Shown: positions 23,827 to 32,962, counted from the stretch's first letter. The stretch is DNA of 64,000 bases from Bradyrhizobium sp. 4 (GCF_023100905.1 NZ_CP064686.1:2790001-2854000), one strand, 5' to 3'. Notes: generated by a model not told the origin, from the letters alone. Program-made: numbers and translations.

Positions 23827-23947
23827 AACGGTCTCCTGTCGGCCTGACTAATCACCAAACGCGGCCAAAGACAAAGCCGAAATCAGGCGGTCAGGGGCTT
23901 GCGTTCGGCCTTCGCTTTGCGCAACAGGGGCGGGACAGGAGACGGGT
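23827..23947. promoter_or_regulatory. Divergent promoter region cobU/cbiB with mirrored 10-bp ribosome-binding repeats
   Basis: 121 bases between divergent starts. GTCTCCTGTC (23831-23840) and GACAGGAGAC (23934-23943) form a perfect inverted repeat. Each arm contains the Shine-Dalgarno of one of the two genes (AGGAG). The region lacks the B12-box and P1 signatures of the three riboswitches elsewhere in the window. Confidence 0.55.
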
Positions 23948-24889
23948 GTGGGTTTTGCGGGTGCGATGGCGGTTGCGATGGCGGTGGATGCCCTGTTGGG
24001 CTGGCCGTCGTGGTTGTTCGCGCGGATCGGCCATCCCGTCACCTGGCTGGGCTGGCTGATTTCTGCCATCGACACCGCCTGGAATCGACCGTCTGATCCG
24101 CCGGCATTTCGCCGTGCCGCTGGTCTCGCCGGTGCGCTCGTGGTGATCGCGCTCTCCGTCGCGCTCGGCTGGGCACTTCAGTCTCTGCTTCCCCTGGGCT
24201 GGATCCAGATCGTGCTGGTCGGCGTCCTGGCTTGGCCGCTGGCCGCCTTGCGTTCGCTGCACGACCACGTTGCTGCCGTCGCGAATCCCATGCGGGCCGG
24301 TGACATCGCCGCCGCGCGCGACGCGGTCTCGCGCATCGTCGGTCGCGATCCCCTGACGCTCGACGAGGCCGGCATCGCGCGCGCGGCGATCGAGAGCCTC
24401 GCCGAGAATGCATCCGACGGCATTGTCGCGCCCGTGTTCTGGGGCGCGCTGTTCGGCCTGCCCGGCATTTTGGGCTACAAGGCGATTAACACTCTGGACT
24501 CCATGATCGGCCATCGCTCCAAACGCCACGAAGCCTTCGGCTGGGCCGCAGCGCGCATCGACGATGTCGCCAATTTCTTTCCGGCGCGGCTGACCGGATT
24601 CTTGTTCGTGCTGTTGGCCCCACAGCGATCAGAGGCGCTGTCGTGCATGACGCGGGATGCACGCCGTCACCGTTCGCCCAATGCCGGCTGGCCGGAAGCA
24701 GCCATGGCGGGTGCGCTCGGCGTGCGGCTCAGCGGTCCGCGGATCTATCACGGCAGCACCACGAACGAGCCCTGGTTGAATGAAGGTGCGCGCGATCCGC
24801 TTGCCGCCGACATCGATCGGGGATTGACGGTTTACCGCCGCGCCATGCTGCTGCTCGCCGGCCTCCTTGCGATCCTGGCCTTCGCGTGA
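23948..24889 (+). CDS. cbiB: Adenosylcobinamide-phosphate synthase (CbiB, CobD in P. denitrificans naming)
   Basis: Membrane enzyme that attaches aminopropanol phosphate (or aminopropanol) to adenosylcobyric acid. 313 residues from a GTG at 23948, preceded by AGGAGAC. The family start region MAVDALLGWPSWLFARIGHPV is clear, as are RDPLTLDEAGIARAAIESLAENASDGIVAP and YKAINTLDSMIGHRSKRH. Several hydrophobic helices fit a polytopic inner-membrane protein. The end overlaps the region of the cobC start, so the two genes that make and use aminopropanol phosphate are coupled. Confidence 0.94.
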   Translation: MGFAGAMAVAMAVDALLGWPSWLFARIGHPVTWLGWLISAIDTAWNRPSDPPAFRRAAGLAGALVVIALSVALGWALQSLLPLGWIQIVLVGVLAWPLAALRSLHDHVAAVANPMRAGDIAAARDAVSRIVGRDPLTLDEAGIARAAIESLAENASDGIVAPVFWGALFGLPGILGYKAINTLDSMIGHRSKRHEAFGWAAARIDDVANFFPARLTGFLFVLLAPQRSEALSCMTRDARRHRSPNAGWPEAAMAGALGVRLSGPRIYHGSTTNEPWLNEGARDPLAADIDRGLTVYRRAMLLLAGLLAILAFA

Positions 24890-24900
24890 AAGAAGAGCAC

Positions 24901-25863
24901 ATGCGCGAGCACGGTGGAAATCTCGATCAGGCCCAGCAGCGCTTCGGCGGTCGCGCGGAGGACTGGATCGATCTGTCGACCGGGATCAACCGTCTGCCTT
25001 ATCCCGTTGGCGAGGTGAGTTCGCGCGCGTGGAGCGCGTTGCCGTCGCGCGCCGAGATCGAGGCTCTGCATCGGGCGGCGCGGCACGCTTACCGCACGAG
25101 CGCGGCGGTTGTCGCGCTTGGCGGCGCACAGGCCGCAATTCAATTGCTGCCGCAACTCGCACCGGCCGGCCGCGCGCGCATCCTCGCGCCGACCTACAAC
25201 GAATATGCCGGGGTCCTCTCGGCCGCGGGCTGGGAGGTCCAGGAGGTCCGGGAGCTCGACGCGCTGGTCGGCGCCGACCTCGCCATTGTCGTCAATCCCA
25301 ACAATCCCGACGGCCGATGTCATACGCCAAAGGATTTGCTGGCCCTGCTGCCGCGCACCGGCCGTCTTGTCGTCGACGAGAGTTTTGCCGATGCGGCCCC
25401 GCAGCTATCGCTTGCATCCGAGGACCGGCCGGGGCTGCTGATCCTGCGCTCCTTCGGAAAGTTTTACGGCCTTGCCGGCCTGCGGCTCGGCTTCGCGCTC
25501 GGCAATTCGTCCGACATCGCCAAGCTTGCGGCGATGTCGGGACCTTGGCCGGTCTCGGGAGCGGCAATCGCGATCGGTTGCCGCGCTCTGCGTGACGATG
25601 CCTGGGCCGAGGTCACGTCCGCGCGGCTCGCGCGAGACTGCGGTCGCCTCGACGGTATGGTGCAGTCGCAAGGCTGGACGGTCATTGGCAGGACGCAGCT
25701 GTTTCGTCTCTACGCGACGCCTGACGCGATTGCCGCGCAGGAGAAGCTGGCGCGTCGCCATATCTGGTCGCGCGTGTTCGCGCGAGAGCCGACATGGCTA
25801 CGCCTCGGGCTTCCGGGCGGCGAACCCGAATGGACGCGCCTGGCCGAGGCTCTAGCGCGCTAG
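24901..25863 (+). CDS. cobC: L-threonine-O-3-phosphate decarboxylase (CobC; CobD in Salmonella naming)
   Basis: PLP-dependent enzyme of the histidinol-phosphate aminotransferase fold that produces (R)-1-amino-2-propanol phosphate for the cobalamin side arm. About 320 residues. ATG 24901 (MREHGGNLDQAQQRFGG) is preferred because GAAGAG precedes it; a GTG at 24886 that overlaps the cbiB stop as GTGA is an alternative. Family marks are DWIDLSTGINRLPYPV near the start, NPNNPDGR, and the PLP lysine in RSFGKFYGLAGLRLG. The 3' end overlaps that of convergent cobQ by 12 bases. Confidence 0.92.
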   Translation: MREHGGNLDQAQQRFGGRAEDWIDLSTGINRLPYPVGEVSSRAWSALPSRAEIEALHRAARHAYRTSAAVVALGGAQAAIQLLPQLAPAGRARILAPTYNEYAGVLSAAGWEVQEVRELDALVGADLAIVVNPNNPDGRCHTPKDLLALLPRTGRLVVDESFADAAPQLSLASEDRPGLLILRSFGKFYGLAGLRLGFALGNSSDIAKLAAMSGPWPVSGAAIAIGCRALRDDAWAEVTSARLARDCGRLDGMVQSQGWTVIGRTQLFRLYATPDAIAAQEKLARRHIWSRVFAREPTWLRLGLPGGEPEWTRLAEALAR

Positions 25864-27300
25864 CGCGAGCAGGCCTTCGACGTCGAGATGGCCTTCGATG
25901 TGATCGGCAAGGGCATCGAGCGCGCTCTCGACCCTGGCGTGATAGGGCTCGTCGCCGGCGGGAATGTCGAGCTTCGCCAAAAACGCCTTGCGGAACTCAT
26001 CGGACGTGAACAGGCCATGCAGATAGCTGCCCTGCACGCGTCCGTCGCGCGAGATCGCGCCCTCCGGGTCGCCGTTCAGCTTTGCGAATGGCCGCGCGCG
26101 ATCCGGACCATCGGTGCGACCGATGTGGATTTCATAAGCCTGAATCGGCTGATCTGTCGCGGCGTGCACGGCCGCAACGCGCGTCAGCGTCTTCTCCGAG
26201 CTCATCACCGTTTCCACATCCAGAAGCCCGAGACCCGGAGTGTCGCCGGCGGGGCCCTCGATTCCATCGGGATCGGTGACGCTGCGTCCCAGCATCTGGT
26301 AGCCGCCGCAGAGGCCGAGCAATTGGCCGCCTCTGCGGTGATGCGCCAGAAGATCGATGTCCCAGCCTTGCGCGCGCAGAAAGGCGAGATCGCCGCGGGT
26401 GGATTTCGAGCCGGGGATGATGACGAGCCTGACGTCGCCGGGAATGGCCTCGCCCGGCCGCACCATCACGAGATCGACGCCAGGCTCGAGCTTGAGCGGA
26501 TCGAGATCGTCGAAATTGGCAATCCGCGACAGCGCGAGACAGGCGATCTTGCATTGGCCCGGCTTGCGCGCATCGCTCAGGCCCAGCGCATCCTCGGCCG
26601 GCAGCTCGCCGGCGCGCGCGAACCAGGGCAGCACGCCAAAGCCGCGCCATGCGGTCTTTTCTTCGATCAGCTTATAGCCGTCGTCGAACAGCGTGGGATC
26701 GCCGCGGAACTTGTTGATGACAAATCCCTGGATCATCGCGGCATCATCCGGGTCGATCACCGCCTTGATGCCGACGAGTTGTGCGATGACACCGCCGCGG
26801 TCGATGTCGCCGACCAACACGACCGGCACATCGGCCTTGCGCGCAAAACCCATATTGGCGATGTCGGCGTTGCGCAGGTTCACCTCGGCCGGACTGCCGG
26901 CGCCTTCCACCAGCACGAGATCGGCGCGCGCCTTCAGCCGCTCGAAGCTCTCCAGCACAGCGCCCATCAATGACGGTTTCATCGCCGCATATTCACGCGC
27001 ACGCGCGGTCGCGATGCGTTTTCCCTGCACGATCACCTGCGCGCCGACATCCGTCTCGGGCTTGAGCAGCACCGGGTTCATGTCGGTGTGCGGCTCGACG
27101 CCGGCGGCGAGCGCCTGGAGCGCCTGGGCGCGGCCGATCTCGCCGCCGTCGACGGTGACGGCAGCATTGTTCGACATGTTCTGCGGCTTGAACGGGACCA
27201 CGCGCAGGCCGCGTCGCACAAAGGCGCGCGCGAGGCCGGCGACGATGAGCGACTTGCCCACGTCCGAGCCGGCCCCCTGAATCATCAATGCGCGCGCCAT
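25852..27300 (-). CDS. cobQ: Cobyric acid synthase
   Basis: Glutamine- and ATP-dependent amidase that amidates carboxylates b, d, e and g of adenosylcobyrinic acid a,c-diamide. 482 residues: an N-terminal dethiobiotin-synthetase-like ATPase domain (IQGAGSDVGKS P-loop variant at residues 8-18; FKPQNMSNNAAVT) and a C-terminal class I-like glutamine amidotransferase domain with nucleophile Cys in LGLCGGYQMLG and a late His in GSYLHGLF. Start ATG 27300 follows cobO by 10 bases with GAGAAG upstream, so cobO-cobQ form a minus operon. Length and motifs are normal for the family. Confidence 0.95.
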   Translation of the reverse strand: MARALMIQGAGSDVGKSLIVAGLARAFVRRGLRVVPFKPQNMSNNAAVTVDGGEIGRAQALQALAAGVEPHTDMNPVLLKPETDVGAQVIVQGKRIATARAREYAAMKPSLMGAVLESFERLKARADLVLVEGAGSPAEVNLRNADIANMGFARKADVPVVLVGDIDRGGVIAQLVGIKAVIDPDDAAMIQGFVINKFRGDPTLFDDGYKLIEEKTAWRGFGVLPWFARAGELPAEDALGLSDARKPGQCKIACLALSRIANFDDLDPLKLEPGVDLVMVRPGEAIPGDVRLVIIPGSKSTRGDLAFLRAQGWDIDLLAHHRRGGQLLGLCGGYQMLGRSVTDPDGIEGPAGDTPGLGLLDVETVMSSEKTLTRVAAVHAATDQPIQAYEIHIGRTDGPDRARPFAKLNGDPEGAISRDGRVQGSYLHGLFTSDEFRKAFLAKLDIPAGDEPYHARVESALDALADHIEGHLDVEGLLALAR

Positions 27301-27310
27301 CGCGAGCTTC

Positions 27311-27946
27311 TCAGAACTCGACGCCGGCTTGCGCCTTGATGCCTGAGCGGAAGGGATGCTTGACCAGCGTCATCTCGGTGACGAGATCGGCGATCTCGAT
27401 CAGTTCGTCCTTGGCGTTGCGGCCGGTGAGCACGACATGCGTCATCGGCGGCTTTTGCGTCGTCAGGAAATCGACGACTTCGGCGATGTCGAGATAGTCG
27501 TAGCGCAGCGCGATGTTGATCTCGTCGAGCACGATCATGCGGAGATTCTGGTCGAGGATCAGCTCCTTGGCCTTCTCCCAGCCGGCGCGCGCGGCGGCGA
27601 TGTCGCGGGTGCGGTCCTGCGTCTCCCAGGTAAAGCCTTCGCCCATGGCGTGGAATTGGCAGAGGTCGCCGAAATGGCCGGTGAGCATGCGGCGCTCGCC
27701 GGTATCCCAGGCACCCTTGATGAACTGCACGACCGCGCAGGGGAAGCCATGGGCGACGCAGCGGACGATCATGCCGAAAGCCGAGGAGGACTTGCCCTTG
27801 CCAGCGCCGGTGTGGACGATGATGAGGCCCTTTTCGCCGCTCTTGGTCGCCATGATCTTGTCGCGGGCGACCTTCTTCTTCGCCATTTTCGAGGCGTGAC
27901 GGGCGTCGGTTTGGTCGCCCGTCTGGGTATCCGGTTCTGACGTCAT
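27311..27946 (-). CDS. cobO: Corrinoid adenosyltransferase (CobO/BtuR type)
   Basis: Transfers the 5'-deoxyadenosyl group from ATP to cob(I)yrinic acid a,c-diamide or other corrinoids. 211 residues from the ATG at 27946 (MTSEPDTQTG), with AAGGA 8 bases upstream; longer in-frame readings run into the oppositely oriented riboswitch. Contains the unusual P-loop HTGAGKGKSSSAFG, followed by AVVQFIKGAW, ILDQNLRMIVLDEINIALRYDY and THVVLTGRNAK, all standard for CobO. Divergent from the riboswitch-1 operon; its own promoter must lie in or beside the riboswitch-encoding DNA. Confidence 0.95.
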   Translation of the reverse strand: MTSEPDTQTGDQTDARHASKMAKKKVARDKIMATKSGEKGLIIVHTGAGKGKSSSAFGMIVRCVAHGFPCAVVQFIKGAWDTGERRMLTGHFGDLCQFHAMGEGFTWETQDRTRDIAAARAGWEKAKELILDQNLRMIVLDEINIALRYDYLDIAEVVDFLTTQKPPMTHVVLTGRNAKDELIEIADLVTEMTLVKHPFRSGIKAQAGVEF

Positions 27947-27997
27947 CGGACGGGGTCCTTCGGCTTGACAAGAGGCGGTGGGGGGCAAATGGTGGCC

Positions 27998-28194
27998 CCG
28001 CGTTGGTTCCTGTCCTACGACAGGCGAAGAGGGAATGCGATAGGGTCCGAATCGGCAAGATTTGGTTCCAAAATGCAGCCGCCCCCGCGACCGTGACCGG
28101 AGAGATGCCCGAAGCCACTGATCCCTTGGGGATCGGGAAGGCGGGGATCGAAGGGGAAACCCTGCTCCGGAAGCCGGGAGACCTGCCAGCGTGG
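27998..28194 (+). promoter_or_regulatory. Cobalamin riboswitch 1 (controls the main cob operon)
   Basis: P1 arms CCGCGTTGG (27998-28006) and CCAGCGTGG (28186-28194) pair fully with wobbles. Between them are AGAGGGAA (about 28028-28035), the GCCGCCCCCGCGACCGTGA core (28078-28096, a divergent form of the usual GCTGCCCCCGCAACTGTAA), GCCACTG (28114-28120), GGGAAGGC (28135-28142) and the B12 box GCCGGGAGACCTGCC (28173-28187). The first gene starts at 28300. A hairpin GCGGA...TCCGC (about 28209-28226) in the linker may be part of the expression platform. Binding of adenosylcobalamin should reduce expression. Confidence 0.93.
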
Positions 28195-28299
28195 ACGATT
28201 TTGGACCGGCGGACGGGGTGTTCCGCGACGGGGAAACGGGCCTTCGCAAGAACGGTTCGTGGGCCTCTTCGCTTCCCGCTGTTTATTCTGGAAGAAGCG

Positions 28300-28683
28300 A
28301 TGACCGTCACACTTCATGTCTGCATCACCTGCCGCGCCGGCCAGACGCTTGGCGAGGGCGAGACGACGCCCGGCAAGCGCCTGCATGGTGCGATCCTCGA
28401 GGCCGGCGTGCCCGATGGCGTCAGCGTGGTTCCGGTCGAATGCCTATCTGCATGCAACCAGGGTTGCTCGGTCGCGCTCAGCGCACCCGGCCGCTGGTCC
28501 TATGTCTATGGTCGCCTCTCGGATGCGCATGCGAGCGACGTGGTCGCGGGCGCCGCGGCCTATGTGGCCGCACCCGATGGCCTCGTGCCCTGGCGCAGCC
28601 GCCCGGAGATCTTCCGCAAGCAATCGCTTGCCCGCATTCCCCCCATTCTCCCCTTGGCCGTCGTGCCGGAGGCCGCCGAATGA
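28300..28683 (+). CDS. DUF1636 family small metal/Fe-S-type protein
   Basis: 127-residue protein of the DUF1636 family, often found beside cobalamin genes. The ATG at 28300 has GAAGAAG just upstream, and everything 5' of it belongs to the riboswitch leader. Five cysteines occupy positions like those in a thioredoxin-like [2Fe-2S] ferredoxin: C8 and C11 (VCITCRAG), then C48, C52 and C56 (VECLSACNQGCS). This suggests cluster or metal binding, which is inference. First gene after riboswitch 1; its stop overlaps the start of cobW (ATGA). A role in cobalt handling or as an electron donor for the oxygen-dependent pathway fits the context, but the biochemical function is not established. Confidence 0.85.
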   Translation: MTVTLHVCITCRAGQTLGEGETTPGKRLHGAILEAGVPDGVSVVPVECLSACNQGCSVALSAPGRWSYVYGRLSDAHASDVVAGAAAYVAAPDGLVPWRSRPEIFRKQSLARIPPILPLAVVPEAAE

Positions 28684-29714
28684 ATTCGCTTGCAAAAGTC
28701 CCCGTCACGGTCGTCACGGGCTTTCTCGGCTCCGGCAAGACCACGCTGATCCAGCACCTGCTTGCCAACGCTAACGGCAAGAAGCTCGCGGTGCTCGTCA
28801 ACGAGTTCGGCAGCGAGGGTGTCGATGGCGAGATTCTGAAATCCTGCGCCGATGCGAATTGCCCGGAAGAGAACATCATCGAGCTCGCCAATGGCTGCAT
28901 CTGCTGCACCGTCGCGGAAGATTTCATTCCGACCATGGAGAAGCTGCTGTCGCGGCCGGTGCGGCCCGATCATATCCTGATCGAGACCTCGGGCCTGGCG
29001 CTGCCCAAGCCGCTGCTCAAGGCATTCGACTGGCCGGAGATCCGTTCGCGCATTACGGTCGACGGCGTGATCGCGCTGGCCGACGCCGAAGCTGTCGCCG
29101 CTGGCCGCTTCGCGCCCGACCCAATTGCGGTCGAGGCGCAGCGCGCGGCGGACGGCAATCTCGACCATGAGACGCCGCTGTCGGAAGTGTTCGAGGACCA
29201 GATCGCCTGCGCCGACATCGTGCTGCTGACCAAGGCCGATCTTGCGGGTGCGGCAGGGCTCGAAGCAGCCAAAGCGGCGATCACCGCCGAGATGTCGCGC
29301 CGCGTGCCGATGCTGGCGATTACCGACGGCGCGATCGACGCGCGCGTCATCCTCGGCCTCGGCGCTGCCGCCGAGAACGATCTCGCCGCGCGTCCCTCGC
29401 ATCACGACGGCGAAGAGGATCACGAGCACGACGATTTTGCGTCCGTCGTGATCGATCTTCCTGAAGTCACCGACATCGACGCGCTGGTTGCATCGGTTCA
29501 TCGTCTGGCGCGCGAGCAGAATGTGCTGCGCGTCAAGGGTTACATCGCGGTAGAGGGCAAGCCGATGCGTCTCTTGCTGCAAGCGGTCGGCGAGCGCGTG
29601 CGGCACCAGTTCGACAAGCCCTGGGGCGCGGGTGCGAGGCGGTCAAAGCTGGTCGTGATCGGCGAGCACGGAAACATTGATGAAGCCGCGATCAAGGCGG
29701 GACTCGGTATCTGA
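28680..29714 (+). CDS. cobW: CobW, COG0523 GTPase (putative cobalt chaperone)
   Basis: G3E-family GTPase of 344 residues thought to deliver cobalt to the CobNST chelatase. Walker A GFLGSGKTT (14-22), the metal-binding CxCC motif NGCICCT with C73, C75 and C76, NEFGSEGVDG in the switch region, and guanine-specificity LLTKADLAGA. A His/Asp/Glu-rich stretch SHHDGEEDHEHDD (about 240-252) lies between the GTPase and the C-terminal CobW_C domain (LVASVHRLAREQNVLRVKG) and is a likely extra metal-binding site. It overlaps DUF1636 upstream (ATGA) and cobN downstream (TGATG), which fits cobalt delivery. Confidence 0.94.
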   Translation: MNSLAKVPVTVVTGFLGSGKTTLIQHLLANANGKKLAVLVNEFGSEGVDGEILKSCADANCPEENIIELANGCICCTVAEDFIPTMEKLLSRPVRPDHILIETSGLALPKPLLKAFDWPEIRSRITVDGVIALADAEAVAAGRFAPDPIAVEAQRAADGNLDHETPLSEVFEDQIACADIVLLTKADLAGAAGLEAAKAAITAEMSRRVPMLAITDGAIDARVILGLGAAAENDLAARPSHHDGEEDHEHDDFASVVIDLPEVTDIDALVASVHRLAREQNVLRVKGYIAVEGKPMRLLLQAVGERVRHQFDKPWGAGARRSKLVVIGEHGNIDEAAIKAGLGI

Positions 29715-32700
29715 TGCACGTCGTCTTCCGCGAGAGCCGCGGTCTCGAGGAGACCGCGATACCAAGGGACATCGGCCAGGACCCGGCCGATCTCGTGGTG
29801 CTCTCGTATTCGGATTCCGATCTTGCCACATTCGCGGCCGGCTGGCGCCGTGGCCGCGACAGCCTGCCCTCGCTACGGCTCGTCAATCTCGCAGAACTCC
29901 GTCATCCGCTCTCGGTCGACACCTATATCGAGCGCACGCTTGCGCAGGCGCGCGGCATCCTCGTCCGCCTGATCGGCGGGGAATCCTACTGGTCGTATGG
30001 GCTCGGGGCCCTGCAGCAACTGGCGAAGGAGCGCGGCATCGTGCTGGCGGTGCTGCCGGCCGACGGCCGCGACGACACGCGTCTGGATGCGTATTCCACC
30101 CTGCCGGTCTCGACGCTGCGGCGGCTCAAGGTGCTCTGCGACACCGGCGGCCCCGTCGCATCGCAAGCCGCGATCGCGCAGCTTGCGCTGGCTTCGGGCC
30201 TCTATGCCGGCCCCGTGATCGGCGAGACGGCCGTGCCCGAGATGGGCTTTTACGATCCGGCGCGCGGTGTCATTGCCGCGCCGGCGTTGGGTGAGGGCAG
30301 GCCGCGTGCGCTCGTGACCTTCTATCGCTCCTATCTCACCGCTGCCGACACTGGCCCGGTCGATGCCCTGATCGCCGCATTGCGCGAGAAGGGGTTCGAC
30401 GCGCATGGTGTGTTCGTCACCTCGCTGAAAGCCGCGGGGGTCGCGGATTGGTTGCGGGTGCATCTTGCGCAAAATCCTCCTGCCGCGATCGTCAATGCGA
30501 CGGCGTTCTCGGCGATGGGCGACGACGGCACGACGCCGTTCGATGCCGCATCCTGCCCGGTGTTCCAGGTCGCACTCTCCACGGCACGCCGCGAGGATTG
30601 GGCGAGTTCGCTCCGCGGCCTGTCGCCCGGCGACCTCGCGATGCATGTGGTGCTGCCCGAGGTCGACGGCCGCCTGTTTGCGGGCGTGGTGAGCTTCAAA
30701 TCGGCAGCGATGCGCGATCCCGATTTGCAATTTTCGCATCTGGCACACAGGCCGGACGAGGAGCGCGTGAAGGCCGTGGCCGCGCGCGTTGCGGCCTGGC
30801 GTCGCCTTGCGGAGAAGCCGGCCGCCGAAAAGCGGATGGCACTCGTGCTCTCGAACTATCCGGGCCGCCCGCATCAGATCGCGCATGCGGTCGGTCTCGA
30901 TGCGCTGGCCTCGGTCGAAGCCCTGGTATCCGACCTCGCGGAGGCCGGCTTCGATCTCGACCCGGTCCATGCGCTCGGCGAGACGCTGCTCGAGCGGACC
31001 TTGAGCTGGAGCGTTGCCGATTACCGCGCTACGCTCTCGCGCCTTCCGCAAGTGTTGCAGGATGATCTCGCGCAAGCCTGGGGCGCGCCGGAGACCGATC
31101 CCGGTTGCCGCGACGGCGCATTCCGTTTCGCCGCGATTCCATGCGGCCGGTCGATCATCGCGGTTCAGCCGGAGCGCGGCGATGCGGCAACGCGCGATGC
31201 CGACTATCACGATCTCGCGCGCACGCCGCGCCACGCTTATGTCGCGTTCTATCTCTGGATGCGCGAGCAGGGCTGTGATGCCGTCGTGCACATGGGCGCC
31301 CACGGCACGCTGGAATGGCTGCCTGGAAAATCCGTGGCGCTGTCGCAGGCGTGCTGGCCGGAAGCCCTGATTGGCGATCTGCCCGTGATCTATCCCTTCA
31401 TCGTCAACGATCCCGGCGAGGCCGCGCAGGCCAAGCGGCGCCTGGGCGCCATCACGATCGGCCATCTGCCGCCGCAGCTCGCAGCATCAGCGGTGCCGGA
31501 CGGGTTGCGCAGGCTCGAACAGCTCCTCGACGAATACTCGACCGCCGATGGCCTCGATCCCGTCCGCCGCCAGCGTCTGATCGCCGCGATCCGCGACGAG
31601 GCACGCGCGGCAGGCCTCGAAGACGATCTTGGCCTCGATGCAACGGCCGCGCCCGCCGAAGCGATCCCGCGGATCGACCGTTTCGTCTGCGATCTCAAGG
31701 AAAGCCAGTTCGGCGACGGCCTCCACGTATTCGGCCGCGGTGCCTGCGGGGACGCGGAGCGCGACGCTTTGCGGGCCGCGCTTGCAGGACAGCGCGTCGC
31801 GCCGGGGCCGTCAGGCTCACCCTATCGCGGCCGGCAGGACGTGCTGCCCACGGGACGCAACCTTTTCGCCGTCGATCCGCGCGCGGTACCTACGCCGTCG
31901 GCGCATGCGCAAGGCATCAAGCTCGCCGAAGAATTGCTACGTCGTCATCTGCAGGATCATGGCGACTGGCCAAAGGGACTTGTCGTCGACCTCTGGGGCT
32001 CGGCGACGATGCGCACCGCGGGCGAGGAGTTTGCCATGGCGCTGCATCTGGCCGGCCTCGCACCGCGCTGGGATCACGCTTCCGGCCGTGTGACCGGCTA
32101 CGACATCATCGCGCCTGCCGAGCTTGACCGGCCCCGCATCGACGTCACGCTGCGTGTCTCGGGCCTGTTTCGCGATGTCTTCTCAGGCCTTGCGCAATTG
32201 TTCGAGGCGGCAGCCGAGGCGCTGTCGGCCCGCGAGGACGAGGGCGACGAAAATCCATATCGGCACCGCACATCGCGCGTGTTCGCGCCGCGTCCCGGAC
32301 AATACGGCGTGGGCCTCTCGGCGATCCCGGACGCCTTCACGCCCGAGACGCGCGAAGCCGCCGGCGAAGCGTGGCTGTCGGCATCGTCGTGGGCGTTCTC
32401 CGCCGATGGCGAGATCAGGCTCGATCGTGCCGGTATCGAGAAGCGGCTCGCATCCGCCGATGTTTTTGTTCACGTGCAGGATTTGCCGGAAACCGATCTT
32501 CTGCTCGCGGCCGACTATGCCGCGCATGAGGCCGGCATTGCGGCCGCCGCGGCACATCTCGGTGCGGCAGGGCCATCGCTCTATCATCTCGATGCGACGC
32601 GCCCCGAGCAGCCGCATGCGCGTACGCTGACCGAGGAAATCTCCCGTGTCGTCCGCGCGCGCGCGGCCAATCCGGCCTGGATCGCCGGCATGATGCGCCA

Positions 32701-32962
32701 CGGTTTTCGCGGGGCGGCCGAGATCACCGCAACGCTCGAGCATATGGCCGCCTTCGCGCATCTGGCCGGCGCCGTGCCACCGCATCTGTTCGACCTCTAC
32801 TACGATGCGACGCTCGGACATGACGAGGTCCGGGCCTTCATGGCCCGCGAAAATCCGGCGGCACTCGCGGCGATGGAGACGTGTTTCACGCGCCTGCATG
32901 AAGCCTCGCTCTGGCGAACGCGCCGCAATTCGATCGCGGCTGCGCTGCGGGAGGCGTCATGA
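29714..32962 (+). CDS. cobN: Aerobic cobaltochelatase large subunit
   Basis: Large, porphyrinoid-binding subunit of the ATP-dependent cobaltochelatase that inserts Co(II) into hydrogenobyrinic acid a,c-diamide. 1082 residues, shorter than the roughly 1270 residues I recall for the P. denitrificans protein. The family landmarks are all present: HMGAHGTLEWLPGKSVALS, YPFIVNDPGEAAQAKRR, VVDLWGSATMRTAGEEFAMAL and FDLYYDATLGHDEVRAFM near the end. Its two AAA+/MIDAS partners (the chelatase CobS and CobT) are not in this window and must be elsewhere in the genome. Start and stop are both nested in coupled junctions (TGATG with cobW, ATGA with cobG). Confidence 0.95.
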   Translation: MHVVFRESRGLEETAIPRDIGQDPADLVVLSYSDSDLATFAAGWRRGRDSLPSLRLVNLAELRHPLSVDTYIERTLAQARGILVRLIGGESYWSYGLGALQQLAKERGIVLAVLPADGRDDTRLDAYSTLPVSTLRRLKVLCDTGGPVASQAAIAQLALASGLYAGPVIGETAVPEMGFYDPARGVIAAPALGEGRPRALVTFYRSYLTAADTGPVDALIAALREKGFDAHGVFVTSLKAAGVADWLRVHLAQNPPAAIVNATAFSAMGDDGTTPFDAASCPVFQVALSTARREDWASSLRGLSPGDLAMHVVLPEVDGRLFAGVVSFKSAAMRDPDLQFSHLAHRPDEERVKAVAARVAAWRRLAEKPAAEKRMALVLSNYPGRPHQIAHAVGLDALASVEALVSDLAEAGFDLDPVHALGETLLERTLSWSVADYRATLSRLPQVLQDDLAQAWGAPETDPGCRDGAFRFAAIPCGRSIIAVQPERGDAATRDADYHDLARTPRHAYVAFYLWMREQGCDAVVHMGAHGTLEWLPGKSVALSQACWPEALIGDLPVIYPFIVNDPGEAAQAKRRLGAITIGHLPPQLAASAVPDGLRRLEQLLDEYSTADGLDPVRRQRLIAAIRDEARAAGLEDDLGLDATAAPAEAIPRIDRFVCDLKESQFGDGLHVFGRGACGDAERDALRAALAGQRVAPGPSGSPYRGRQDVLPTGRNLFAVDPRAVPTPSAHAQGIKLAEELLRRHLQDHGDWPKGLVVDLWGSATMRTAGEEFAMALHLAGLAPRWDHASGRVTGYDIIAPAELDRPRIDVTLRVSGLFRDVFSGLAQLFEAAAEALSAREDEGDENPYRHRTSRVFAPRPGQYGVGLSAIPDAFTPETREAAGEAWLSASSWAFSADGEIRLDRAGIEKRLASADVFVHVQDLPETDLLLAADYAAHEAGIAAAAAHLGAAGPSLYHLDATRPEQPHARTLTEEISRVVRARAANPAWIAGMMRHGFRGAAEITATLEHMAAFAHLAGAVPPHLFDLYYDATLGHDEVRAFMARENPAALAAMETCFTRLHEASLWRTRRNSIAAALREAS

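Noticed and set aside
23827..23947. Possible fourth cobalamin riboswitch before cobU or cbiB (CAGGAGACC resembles a B12 box).
   Set aside because: The region is only 121 bases and lacks the GCCCCCGCAACTGTAA-type core, GCCACTG and GGGAAGGC elements on either strand; AGGAG is explained by the Shine-Dalgarno sites.
28003..28299. N-terminal extension of the DUF1636 protein into the upstream open frame.
   Set aside because: The sequence is the cobalamin riboswitch and its linker; the DUF1636 homology begins at MTVTLHVCITC (28300) with its own Shine-Dalgarno.
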